Source: Anadara kagoshimensis
Taxonomy: Eukaryota; Mollusca; Bivalvia; Arcoida; Arcidae
Assembly (NCBI GenBank): GCA_021292105.1
Contig: CM037863.1
Coordinates: forward strand, 3,860,892 to 3,924,891
Reading direction: 5' to 3'
Length of the DNA stretch: 64,000 bases
Positions 46,366-57,719 of the stretch are shown here, piece after piece. Each line of letters begins with the position of its first letter. Position 1 is the stretch's first letter. A program made the translations under genes and the position numbers. The notes beneath the pieces were generated by a model. That model did no database searches. It was not told the DNA's origin and worked only from the letters and a program-made list of their open reading frames with translations.

Positions 46366-47847
46366 AATAACTAGAGATTGTAATTGGGATAACAGTTACG
46401 TATGATTCCCTACCATCCATAAATTAAAGATGGCATATATACGGTTTAAAGATCCTAGGGTCTTATATTTAACCGTCCCAGAATGAAAATGTTGTTAATA
46501 TTGATCACTCAGACGCTTTACTCTTTTCATCTTTTAAATTCTATACACGGAATTTATTCCATATAATACACCTAAACTAATGGGACCCTCTACGTGTTAA
46601 ACAATATTTTTTCCCAATAGATAGGTCTTTCAACCGGACTATATTTAAAGCGCCTATCTATTTCAACACACTATAGGTAGTCCGTTTAAAGGGCCCTCTA
46701 CACATTAAAATGCCCGTTTTCCCATAAGATTATGAGTCTTCTAACTGGACTATACATACTGTATAGCTCTGATGTATTTTACTTCTTATGTTTTCAATGA
46801 TTTTTATTCCGTTGATTTCAAGTTTATTCAAGTGTTTTAAATGGTTTTCTTACTGGAGAGACATAATATAGAAATGAGACATGGTTATTTTGGGGGGTAT
46901 TTCAAAACACAAAGAAATGCTCATTTATAAATGTCTGAACTAATCAGACCCTCTGCATGTTAAAAAGTATGTTGTTCCCATAGATAGGATCTTTAAACCG
47001 GACTATATATATATATATAGTGCCGATCTAATACAGCACACTATATATAGCCCGGTTAAAAGACCCTATCTATGGAAAAAACAGCAATTTTATATATAGA
47101 GTGTTTTGAACCAGACTATATATCTGTAGTGTATTGAAACAGAACGGCGGTATATATAGTCTGATTAACAGATCCTCTCTATTGAAAAAACTAACTTTTT
47201 AAAACCCAGAGGGTCATGTTAGTTTAGGTGTATTATACGGAATAAATCTCATGTATATTGCTACAATTGTTGTTTTTTCGAGCATCTTAAAGACACAGAT
47301 TTAAATTGCCTTATAGATTGTTAAGGTTTTTTTATGCAAAAAAAATAAGAAGCAAGGGTCGTTTAACCGGACATTACCGGCTGACTTGGTATTGTACATA
47401 TCTCTTACATGGAGTTGTCTTATCAAAATGTTCATTTACAAGATTTCATGCTAGAGTTGACTTTTGTGACGGTCAGATATTGTATTAACTCGTAGGTTAA
47501 AAACTTAAAGTGTCACAACCACCTTATGTTTATTGAGAATTGGTTTCCCGCGGTATTCAACTACGTATTTAATTACGCAGTTTACACCCACCCACCTTCA
47601 AGATAAAGAAAATGAACACGGCTTGCATATCTACAGATAACAGACTATTAGTACCAAATTTCATCTAAATCCATCGAGCCGTTTCGAGATCTGCATCAGC
47701 ATATTCTATGACAGTAGGTCTTGAGAGAATAATAATAATAATAATTATAATAATAATAATAATAATAAGAAGAAGAAGACGAAGAAGAAAAAGAAGAATA
47801 AGAAACAGAACGAAAACAATATGATTCCCCACCTTGTGGGGAATCAT
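46366..47847. repeat. Dispersed repeat, copy 1
   Basis: It begins aataactagagattgtaa, runs through ccatccataaatt, the cagacgctttactctt segment, palindromic pieces around ccggttaaaagaccc, ggtttcccgcggtattcaac and tttcgagatctgcatcag, and ends with a microsatellite and the atgattccccac hairpin. It sits head-to-tail with copies 0 and 2. No coding frame is supported. Confidence 0.8.
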
Positions 47848-48605
47848 AATAACTAGATATTGTAACTTGGATACCAGTAAAGTATGATTCTCCACCATCC
47901 ATAAATAATATATGATATAGAACCTAGGGTCTGATTTCTTTTTTCAGGGTTTTCAACCGTCCCAGAATATAAGAGTGTTGTTAATCTTGGTCACTCAGAC
48001 CAGCGACATTTAATACAGCCTGTATTAAATGTCGCTGCTCAGACGCTTTATTCTTTCCATCCTTTTAATTCTATACAGGAGATTTAATCCGTATAATACA
48101 CCTGAACTAATAAGACCCTCCACGTGTTAAAAAGTATGTTTTTCCCCAAAGATAGGGTCTTTTGACCGGAATATATATAGCGCCGATCTATTTCACCACA
48201 CTCGTTTCGTCCAAAAATGGGTACGTTCTAGTAAGGTACGTTATGGCATGATGCGTTTTGTCCTGCGCCCGTACAGATCTGTTACTCAATTGAATTGTTC
48301 AGTTATAAGATTTAATGCTCGGATTGACGGTCACTAATTGGATTAACTCATAAGTGAAAACATTGGCTTTGTATACTTAAAGTGTCATAACCAGCTATTA
48401 GTTTCCCCGGCCGGTATTCATCTACGTATTTAATTACGCAATTTACACCCACCCAACTTCGAGATAAAGAAATTGATCGTATATTGCATATCTACACATA
48501 TAACAAATTATTGGTACCAAATTTAATCTAAATCCACCAAGCCGTTTCCGAGATCTGCATCAGCATGTAATATGACAGTAGGTCTTGAGAGAAGAAGAAT
48601 AATAA
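47848..48605. repeat. Dispersed repeat, copy 2 (shorter)
   Basis: Same order of segments as copy 1 with a large internal deletion, and with the 38-bp hairpin insertion at 48000-48037. Ends in an AAG/AAT microsatellite before copy 3 begins with actagagattgtaac. Confidence 0.8.
48000..48037. mobile_element. 38-bp perfect-hairpin insertion with 6-bp TSD
   Basis: cagcgacatttaataca (48001-48017) pairs with its exact complement (48021-48037) around a 3-base loop. The insertion is flanked by ctcaga on both sides (47994-47999 and 48038-48043). Copies of the host repeat at 34480, 46500 and 50200 read directly through tcagacgcttta without it. Confidence 0.85.
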
Positions 48606-48671
48606 GAACTAGAGATTGTAACTTGGATACCAGTTACGTATGATTCCCCACCATCCATAAATAATATATGG

Positions 48672-50127
48672 CATGAAATTGATGGTATAACAACTGAAAT
48701 TCTAAAGGCAGATTTGACAACAACTGTAAAGTATCTTGAAAAACTGTTTACAGCTATATGGAACAAAGAAACAATACCAGATGACTGGAACAAAGGATTG
48801 ATTGTAAAAATCCCGAAAAAGGGCGACAAGTCAATATGCGACAATTACAGAGGCATAACCCTACTATCAGTGCCAAGCAAGATCTTCTCTAGAGTGATCA
48901 TTCAAAGAATCCAAAATGGAATAGATGACAAACTGCGAGAAGAACAAGCTGCATTCAGAAAGGGGAGAAATACCACTGAACAACTGTTCACACTTAGAAA
49001 CATTCTTGAACAGTGTAATGAATGGAATGCACCCCTATTCATCAACTTCGTCGACTATGAAAAGGCGTTCGACTCAATTCACAGAGACACCCTATGGTCT
49101 ATCATGAAACACTATGGCATACCAGAAAAATTAATCAGGATGATAAAGCTGCTTTATGACACCTTCCAATGTTCTGTAATAGTTGATGGTGAGGAATCGG
49201 AGTGGTTCAGAGTAACAACTGGTGTGAAACAAGGCTGCACTATGTCCGGATTCCTATTCCTACTCGCCATCGACTACATCATGAAGAAGACAACCGAAAG
49301 GGAACCAACTGGATTAAGGTGGAAGTTTACAACTAAACTTGAAGACTTAGATTTTGCCGACGATCTGGCACTCCTGTCATCAAAATACCAAGACATTCAA
49401 AGCAAAACTCAAAAACTACATGAAAATGCAAAGCAGGTTGGCCTTAAAATAAAATCCAGTAAAACTAAAGTAATGAGGCTCAACACCACCATACAAGACC
49501 AAGTAAAAATAGGCGATCAACAAATAGAAGATGTAGAGACTTTCACTTATCTAGGGGGCATTGTAACAACAGAAGGAGGGTGCGATCAGGATATAAACAG
49601 TAGATTAGGAAAAGCAAAACAACAATTTAGACGATTAAAGAAGATTTGGAACACCTCAAAATTTTCAATCCAAACAAAGATACGATTGTTTAACAGCTTG
49701 GTTGTATCAGTACTCACCTACGGAAGCGAAACTTGGAAAACCACAGAAAGAGACAAGAAAAAGCTGGACACATTTCAAAACAGGTGCTTAAGAAACATAC
49801 TTAATAACAAATAAAGAGCTACATGAAAGAACAAAAACTAAAAACATCAGCGCAACCATAATGATGAGAAAGTGGAAATGGATTGGGCATATCCTCCGAT
49901 TCAACAGCAGAAAGAGGATATGCACAACAGCCCTTACATGGCATCCGGAGGGCAGAAGGAAAGTAGGTCGGCCAAAAACAACATGGAGGAGAACAACAGA
50001 GCAGGAAAGAGACCACCTGGGATGGGCCACATAGGCACAGGCAAGAATGAGCAAAAGACCGGCCAAATTAGGTGGTGTATCGGGACCTTATGTGCCAATG
50101 GGCACGAAGAGGTGAGGTGAGGTGAGG
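48672..50127 (+). mobile_element. 5'-truncated non-LTR retrotransposon (LINE)
   Basis: Carries a reverse-transcriptase frame, frame-disrupted 3' coding sequence and a short tail of ggtga repeats. Both sides carry atatatgg (48664-48671 and 50128-50135), a candidate 8-bp target duplication, and the flanks together restore the dispersed repeat seen in copies 1 and 2. The left edge cuts directly into RT coding sequence, as expected for 5' truncation during target-primed reverse transcription. Confidence 0.85.
48675..49814 (+). pseudogene. LINE reverse transcriptase, truncated
   Basis: The frame is open from the truncation point to a stop at 49814 (about 380 codons). In order it shows the RT fingers (PKKGD, NYRGITLLSVPSKIFSRVI), FRKGR, the palm A motif FVDYEKAFDS, the GVKQGCTMSGFLF region, the catalytic FADDLALLS (the usual YADD is FADD), and the thumb motif TYLGG followed by LVVSVLTYGSETW. 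The endonuclease domain is missing at the 5' side. After a frame break, the typical C-terminal stretch (WHPEGRRKVGRPKTTWRR) is readable to about 50100 in another frame. Reverse transcription would have copied the element's RNA at the target, but this copy is dead. The clade is not certain (RTE/Nimb-like is possible). No ATG is required, since the 5' end is lost. Confidence 0.9.
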
Positions 50128-50892
50128 ATATATGGGGTTAGGATAGATCGTAGGGTCTTATTTCTTTTCAGGATTTTAAACATTGTTGATAATTTTAATC
50201 ACTCAGACGCTTTACTCTTACCATCGTCTAAATTCTATACACGAGATTCATTACATATAACAATCCTGAACTAATAAGACCTGCTACGTGTTAAAAAAAT
50301 ATGTTTTTCCTAAGATAGGGTCTTTAATATAGCACCGATCTATTTTATTTGTAATGTTTTTAATGAGTTTTATTTCGTTGAATTAAAGTTGATTCGAGTG
50401 TTTTAAAGGGATTTCTTATGGGAGAGACTTAATATAAAAAGGGACATGGTCAATTTTAGGTGTATTTTAAAACACAAAGAAATGTGCATTTATAAATGCC
50501 TGAACTAAAAAGACCCTCAGTGTATTAAAAAGTATGTTTTCCCATAGATAGGGTCTTTAAACCGGACTATATATATAGCGCCGATTTCATTTATCACACT
50601 ATATAAAGTCCGGTTAAAAGAAAAAAGGGCATTTTTATATGAAGAGTGTCTGTTAACCGAGCTATATATCCGTGTATAGAGTGTTTTAATAGATCGGCGC
50701 TGTATATATAGTCCGATTTAAAAGACCCCTCTATTGAAAAAAACGTACTTTTTAATACGTTTTGTCATATTACTTTAGGTTATCATACGGAATGATTCAC
50801 CATGATTGCTATAATTGTTATTTCCAGCATCTAAAAGATTCAGATCTTTTTTGCTCTATAGATTGTTGAGGTTTTTTTGATGCAAAAGAAAT

Positions 50893-52248
50893 ACAGTCGA
50901 CTCTCGTTAATTCGAAATCGGTTTAATCGAAATTTCGCTTTAATCGAAACGATACAAATGGTCCCGTCAGATCGCGTTGTATTTTTAAGTAAATTTGTTT
51001 AATTCGAAATGCAGAATTCGAAATTTTGCTTAATTCGAAGCGAATTTTCAGGCCAAATTACGAAATATTACGAAAATTCCAATGTTTAAATCGAAGTGAA
51101 TTTTCAGGTCAAATAACGAAATATTACGGAAATTCCAATGTTTAAATCGAAGTGAATTTTCAGTCCAAATTACGAAAAATCCAACGTTTAAATCGAATAA
51201 AAAAATACACAAAAATATTTTATCTTACACTTAAACAATACCTGAAATAATTAATCCATTTCCTTTTTGAAACGTGTTAATAGTAACAGAGTGACGGCTT
51301 ACTCGGAAGATTCATTTCCGACTAAAATTACCCATGAAAAATAAAAATAATACCGGCATCCCGTGCTATTTTCACGATTTTCATTTTGTACTCGACATAC
51401 CGGTTATTAGGAAAGTGCCAGTCAGTAAAAGGAGAAATTTCATTGGTGTAAACTTAAAAAGTGGGCAGTCTTCTACTTCCGCAGTCAGTGATAAACAGAA
51501 TACCCCAAGCCAATTCGGCACGCTGAAACTTCTTTGATCTATCAAGGCAAATTGTATACACCATCCAGCTCATTGTGTAAGGTGTTAATTACAGGTGTGT
51601 GTGACGTGACAAGCTGTGGTTTTAAAAATCGCCAAGTCCAGGCATTTTGTATTACAGATGAAGAAATTATGATTATGAATAAAATTTAATAAATTTTGAT
51701 ACGAGTTACTACCATAGCTAGATCGGCCGTAGAAACAATTCTTGTTTTCTTGAGAATTGCTAGCGATGTGCATGGGGAAACATCAATGGGACTTTTTGTC
51801 AAAGTTTGAACGGAAACTTTAGTTGGGCCTCGTCATTCTGTTATTAAAAAAAGTTACGGTTAAGTTTTTCCAAGACTTTTTTTGGACTTGACACAATCGG
51901 TGTTTAACAGGAAATTTCAATAAAACCTTGTAAGTTACGGTAAACTTTCCGATTTGCTTTTTATTGCTTAAATAATGTAGTCAAACTTTAGTTTGTTAAG
52001 CTTTACATCAACATAGAAAAGTAAAAAAAAATATTTTAAAAATTCAATGTTAATTGTTATCGATACACTACGTAAAACACAACAGCATACACGTGACATC
52101 AATGGAGGAGCGCTTTACTATTAGAATTTTCTCCCGTTATTATCGTTTTGAAGTGTCCACCAGCGATCAAAACGGTTAATTCGAAATTCGGATAAATCGA
52201 ATGTTTTTCACCCGATTCCTACAATTTCAAATTAACGAGAGCCGGCTT
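50893..52248. mobile_element. pogo/Tigger-like non-autonomous element
   Basis: The left end cagtcgactctcgttaattc and the right end (other strand) gccggctctcgttaatttg are inverted repeats with TA at both borders. The interior near the left end has repeated ccaatgtttaaatcgaa and ttttcaggtc phrases. Size 1.36 kb, no transposase frame. CAGT-type ends with TA fit the pogo/Tigger branch of Tc1/mariner. A related left end is at about 45328. Confidence 0.7.
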
Positions 52249-52759
52249 TTATACCATAGAGTCTTTTAACCGGACATTGCCGGCTGACTTGGTATTGTAC
52301 AGATCTATTACTTCGATTTGTCCCATTAAAATGTTCATTTACAAGATTTCATGCTTGAGTGGATTTGTTTGACGGTCACTAATCGGATTAACTCATAAGT
52401 GAAAGCATTGGCTTGGTATAATGAAAGTGTCCTAACCAGCTTATGTCAATTCAGAATTGGTTTCCCCGGGTATTTAACTACGTATTTAATTACGAAATTT
52501 ACCCACCACCTTCAATATAACAAAAATGAACACGTCTAGCATATCTACACAGACAACAGATTATTGGTAGCAAATTTCGTCTTAATCCATCACGGCGTTC
52601 CCGAGATATGCATCAGCATATGGTCTTGAGAGAATAATAATAATAATAATAAACAGAACGAAAACAATATGATCCCCCATCTTCGTTGGTGGGGAATCAT
52701 AATAAAAATAAGATGAAACAGAACGAAAAAAATATGATTCCCCACTTTTGGTGTTGGGG

Positions 52760-52765
<6 letters not shown>

Positions 52766-52804
<39 letters not shown>
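52766..52804. repeat. (AAT)n microsatellite
   Basis: Uninterrupted AAT run of about 13 units. Confidence 0.97.
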
Positions 52805-52808
<4 letters not shown>

Positions 52809-52981
52809 GATTAAATAAATAATTGAAATAAAGGTAGAATATACCTGGCAAAATAACAAAGGATACAATGCACGTATTCTTCGTTATTTTGCCGCAATTC
52901 AATTGTCATGGATACGAAGAATACATTCTTTAATATATTTTATAAGTATATAGAATTGAATTCTTTTACGTTGCCATAAGC

Positions 52982-53040
52982 CATTTGTCTTCTTTCTGGA
53001 TTGTGATTCGGACATATATTAGTATGTTTGGTTTTGATTA
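52982..53040 (+). repeat. Isolated single copy of the 49-bp unit
   Basis: ttctggattgtgattcgg and ttagtatgtttg match the array at 53416-54256, but as one diverged copy. It may be the ancestral arrangement or a second element copy. Confidence 0.75.
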
Positions 53041-53324
53041 TAACAGTTATTTTTTATTTTTAACCAAATGCTGTTCAGACAACGGTTTTATAGATATAAT
53101 TCTTCAACTAAGATTTTACATAGCGTAAAAAATCTGTACAATTCGTAAATTTGAAGAAAAATGTATCTAGGAATTAAAGGCGGCATTTTCAAGACTATTT
53201 AAGGATGATCAGTTGTATTAAAATATTATTTGTAGTTCCAAAAAGATTATAGAAATTACACAATTTAAGTTAAGGAAAATCTTCCTTTCACACAATTTTG
53301 ATTACACACGTGGCGGGTGTAGCT

Positions 53325-53415
53325 AGCTAAACAGGAGGTACTTACCCTTCCGGAGCACCTGGCCTCATTTTTCTGGTGGAAGTTCACGTGTCTAATCTAA
53401 CTTGTCAGTTCCAAA
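53325..53415 (+). repeat. Dispersed repeat with CTTCCGGAGCACCTG
   Basis: Contains acccttccggagcacctgg and a ggtggaagttcacgtg phrase, then passes directly into the 49-bp array. Reverse copies that include the same neighbour sequence are at 60130-60205 and 62848-62980. I associate the cttccggagcacctg core with repeats of bivalve genomes (from memory). Confidence 0.6.
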
Positions 53416-54256
53416 GTTTTTACTTTGCTTCTGGATTGTGATTCGGACATGGATAAGTATGTTTGTTTTTACTTTGCTTCTGGATTGTGATTCGGACATG
53501 GATTGGTATGTTTGTTTTTACTTTGCTTCTGGATTGTGATTCGGACATGGATTATTATGTTTGTTTTTACTTTGCTTCTGGATTGTGATTCGGACATGGA
53601 TTGGTATGTTTGTTTTTACTTTGCTTCTGGATTGTGATTCGGACATGGATTAGTATGTTTGTTTTTACTTTGCTTCTGGATTGTGATTCGGACATGGATT
53701 AGTATGTTTGTTTTTGCTATGTTTCTGGATTGTGATTCGGAAATGGATTAGTATGTTTGTTTTTACTTTGCTTCTGAATTGTGATTCGGACATGGATTAG
53801 TATGTTTGTTTTTGCTTTGCTTCTGAATTGTGATTCGGACATGGATTAGTATGTTTGTTTTTACTTTGCCTCTGGATTATGATTCGGACATGGATTAGTA
53901 TGTTTGTTTTTACTTTGCTTCTGGATTGTGATTCTGACATGGATCAGTATGTTTGTTTTTGCTTTGCTTCTGAATTGTGATTCGGACATGGATTAGTATG
54001 TTTGTTTTTACTTTTCTTTTGGATTGTGATTCTGACATGGATCAGTATGTTTGTTTTTACTTTGCTTCTGAATTGTGATTCGGACATGGATTAGTATGTT
54101 TGTTTTTACTTTTCTTTTGGATTGTGATTCGGACATGGATTAGTATGTTTGTTTTTACTTTGCTTCTGGATTGTGATTCGGACATGGATTAGTATGTTTG
54201 TTTTTACTTTTCTTTTGGATTGTGATTCGGATATGGATTAGTATGTTTGTTTTTGA
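53416..54256 (+). repeat. 49-bp minisatellite, 17 copies
   Basis: The unit is ttctggattgtgattcgg, acatggattagtatg, tttgtttttactttgc. Copies are nearly uniform in length, with scattered substitutions such as ttctgaatt and cttttggatt. There is no coding potential, since 49 is not divisible by three. Confidence 0.97.
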
Positions 54257-54366
54257 TTAGTTAGGAGTTGATTTTGAAACTTGGACAATTAATTAATGAA
54301 GTAGTACATATTTTGAAGATAGTTGATTTTCATTTTACATAAGTAAGGAAATCCTAAAAGTATCCA

Positions 54367-54413
54367 ACTATGCAGCTTAGTTGGTAAAACACTGCCGGTT
54401 TCGATCCCGTGCC
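54367..54413 (+). repeat. Shortened tRNA relic
   Basis: gcagcttagttggtaaaac (A-box side) is followed within about 20 bp by cggtttcgatcccgtgcc (B-box side), so the anticodon arm is largely deleted. A tRNA or SINE relic. Confidence 0.5.
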
Positions 54414-55190
54414 TACAAACCGTTTTGATTTTCTCCCATTTTCGTATATTTCGTCAAAAATTCAGAAAACATACTGACAAGTTTTGAAGACGTTACATCG
54501 TCTATCATTATAAAAACGTTGGTTATGATTTATATGTTGAGACATCACCAGCTGTGAACAAATGTGTATCCATTTGCAAAGCGCAATGGCGGTTAAGAAA
54601 TCAGTAAAACGTCAAGAATTCAGTTCTGAAATCTAGTTATTTCATTTTGTTATCTTGGTGTATTGGGAACCGTGGGCAAATTTTTCACTTCTTTTTCAAA
54701 TTAATTTAATTTGGTGGGCAGTTGTCTATAATATGGGTAAAGTATATAATTGATTGCTAAGTATTTGATTTTCCTAGAATGATTTCCTAGAAGCCCATTG
54801 TATTCTCTGACATAAAAACTTCCTGTAATATAAATAAGGATGATATTGCAGGAAAGTTTTGTTGTAACCGTACCACTCTGTCCGGACACTGTTAAAATTA
54901 ACTGTCTCTTTACATTATCATTGATGAAGGACACTCACGCGTATTTAAAACTTAATATCAACAATAATAATAATATATTAAATTATAAATACTTTCCTTC
55001 CGTGATAATCCCAATTTTCTAACAGATATCAGTATCTGTATGTATTTCTGTAACTTCTACCTTTTATGGATAAACCAAAGTTCAGTCAGTATGTTCTGTT
55101 CTGTAGTTTCATCTCTACAAGTTAACTCCTGAGACGTTTAGGATAAGTCCACTAGGAATCTTCTAAAAATAGCACTTTAAAAAAAATCTT
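54414..55190. other. Intergenic stretch
   Basis: No supported feature. The left boundary of the decayed LINE that follows cannot be fixed. Confidence 0.35.
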
Positions 55191-55194
55191 CAAA

Positions 55195-57163
55195 ATACTA
55201 GAATACTTATGTCTAGAATCAAACTGCTTGACTTCTTTAAAAACTTCCCTAAGTGCCAACAGCAAGGATTTCAGTCTGGTCTGAGCTGCATAACAGCATA
55301 ATTTAATTTACAGGAAACTATATATAGTAATTTAGAGCTACGTAGTAAAGTTTTTGTTGCCTTTCTGGATATATAGAAAGCCTTTGACACTATATGGCGT
55401 GAGGGCTTAATGGTTAAACTATATCATTTAGGTATAAATGGTAAACTGTGGTACTTGTTTCATCAGTGTCGAGATGATACAGTAAGTTCCGTTGTAGTAA
55501 ATTCTGTACAATCTGCTTGGTTTCCTGTTACTCAAGGTGTAAGATAAGGAGTCGTATTATCTACCTTTTTGTACCTTGTCTTCATTAATGACTTACTTAT
55601 ACAACTGAGCCAGTGTAACATAAGTGCAAAAGTTAATGATGTTTTGGCCTCAATCCCATGCTTTGCAGATGATCTAGCCTTGATAAGTACATTCCCTTGT
55701 CATTTGCAAAGTATGCTTAATATTGCTTATAAGTATGCATGTGAATGGCGTTTTACATTCAATGCCAATAAATCTAGTGTTTTAGCATATGGCATGGATA
55801 GCTTGGCAAATGTGTCAGACATTTTATTGTTTAAACTCGGAAATGTACAGATATCACAAGCAGAAAGTTGCGTACACCAGAGATAGAACTGAATACTTCT
55901 TTAAACTCCACTGATCGTACTCGCAATAGAATTGACAAAGACAGAAAATCATTTTTCGGCATAGTTTGATTTTCAGGGTGTAACATTAACCCTTTAGTTA
56001 TGGTTAAACTTTATAAATCAGTGGTTATTCCGATTGTGTTATATGGGTGTGAACTATGGAATATTTTACGGAATTCTTAATTCAAGGTTGTGAATAGATT
56101 TCAACATTTTGTATGTAAAAATACTCAAGGTTTTTCGGTGCTGACTAGGTCAGACATATGTGAATCTATGTTAGGTTTATGCAAGTTAACAGTCGAGATT
56201 GACAGAAGAAAACTTATTTTCTAGGAAAAGTTGTGAACATGGACTGTCATAATTTAACAAAACAAATATTTATTTGTAGACTGTATTCGTATTTAGCAGA
56301 TCCATCAAGGAAACAACATGGTTTTATTCCAGATATTTAGATGCAACTTAGAAGTTATTTACTGATCACTTATATCCTAGACTTTCGTGGTAATAATGTT
56401 TTCCCTAGTCATCACGTCTGGAAAAGCATAGTGAGAGATTCGGTTCACCGGACAGAAGCTATTGATTGGAATCACAGAACAGGCGGAGATTCGGATTTTA
56501 ATATGTTTTAGATATAACATCAAGTAATTTTTTCCATTTCTGATTTGGACTATCCCTATAACACGCCAAGATTTCAATATCTCTAAATTCATCGCTAAAC
56601 TTTGGGCTACTCCAATCTCAAAAACAAAAAACCTGTGCCAATTATGTGGTTATGACTTTATAGATGTTTTTCAACATGCAAGATGCTCATGTGCATCCTT
56701 GCTATTGATTAGGGATGAATTGTGGACTTTAGTTACGGACAAATTCATTGTCCAATTGAATAAAGAACTGAACGGATTTGATACCACTGAACAGTACAGA
56801 ATATTACTAGGAAAACCTTTGAAGTGTTTAACAGGCAATGAATAGAAGCTATTTCTGCAGTTGTCGTTTCGATACATCCATAAAGCAGCGGCTATTTACA
56901 ACATACTAATTAATCTTAACGCTTAGGACACTGGATCATTTACCAAGCTATCCATCCTTTAGCTATGTTAGTTGTTATTTAAGAATGTCAGTCATTTATT
57001 AAGAATTATTGACACAACTGTACTATGTATATACGTTATGTGTTATAATTTAATTAGTTTACAGTGATATTGTAGTTACTTTGTACATATAATTATTGTT
57101 CATGTTAATTAATGTTAATAATCTCTTTAAGAGGAAATAAAGTAATGATGATGATGATGATGA
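55195..57163 (+). pseudogene. Decayed CR1/Jockey-like LINE
   Basis: One main reading frame can be followed from about 55200, with in-frame stops. RT fingers residues (QQGFQSGLSCITA), palm A (VFVAFLD then a stop then KAFDTIWREGL), WFPVTQGVR then a stop, the uninterrupted FLYLVFINDL, and the catalytic FADDLALIS at about 55660 are all readable, followed by YGCELW and a cysteine-rich C-terminal stretch (CQLCGYDFIDVFQHARCSC at about 56635). Several stops sit where Gln or Arg codons are expected, consistent with C-to-T decay. The 3' end is ggaaataaagtaatgatg with a (GAT)n tail at about 57141-57163, a typical LINE tail, and the next base begins the gggataccagttacg segment of the dispersed repeat. 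Inactive. Confidence 0.82.
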
Positions 57164-57215
57164 TGGGATACCAGTTACGTATGATTCCCCACCATCCATA
57201 AACTATATATTATCT
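57164..57215 (+). repeat. Fragment of the dispersed repeat (start segment)
   Basis: gggataccagttacgtatg and ccccaccatccataaac match the start of the repeat copies at 46366, 47848 and 48606. It directly follows the LINE tail, suggesting that the LINE inserted at this site. Confidence 0.7.
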
Positions 57216-57517
57216 AAAATATACATCTAAATTTTTTTAAGTACATTTGACTTTAACTTTTATATTGGCATCCTTGGTATTGTACAGATGGGTTATAGAC
57301 AAAACGTACCTTTGCCAAAACGTTTTGACGGGTACGTTTTGACAAAAATGTTGGTGTGTTTCGTCCAAAAATGGGTACGTTCTGGTAGGGTACGTTATGA
57401 CATGGGTACGTTTTGTCCTGCGCCCGTTCAGATCTATTACTTGGATTTGTCCAATTAAATTGTTTATTTACAAGATTTCATGCCTGAGTGGACTTTTTTG
57501 ACGGTCACTAATTGGAG

Positions 57518-57700
57518 TTACTCATAGGTCAAGCGGACAGGCCAAAATTGTTAACCTATATATAAGTGTACATCCCATAATAAATGTTTTAAATAAAGGT
57601 CATACATACGGACAGGTCAATGTTGTTTGTCTATACCCCTCTATAATAAACATTTTAATTAAAGGTCGCACGGACAGGTCAATGTTGTTTGCCTATATCA
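57518..57700 (-). repeat. Three tandem termini of the TATAGGTAAAC MITE family
   Basis: Three copies of the right-hand terminus (aaggtc...cggacaggtcaa, tgttgtt, cctata) begin at about 57530, 57594 and 57657, all in one orientation and without left partners. Confidence 0.65.
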
Positions 57701-57719
57701 CCATCATTATCATTACTAT

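Larger units (their letters stand above)
48606..52700. repeat. Dispersed repeat, copy 3 (interrupted)
   Basis: Same order as copy 1 but split by a LINE fragment (48672-50127) and by a pogo-like element (50893-52248). It ends with ccgagatatgcatcagc, an (AAT)n run and the gatcccccat hairpin. A short extra hairpin copy and an (AAT)n run follow to about 52804. Confidence 0.75.

Noticed and set aside
47665-47902. Frames with long Ile/Leu or Tyr/Ser runs near (AAT)n tracts (also at 46232 and 52582)
   Set aside because: Microsatellite translations inside dispersed repeats, with no gene evidence.
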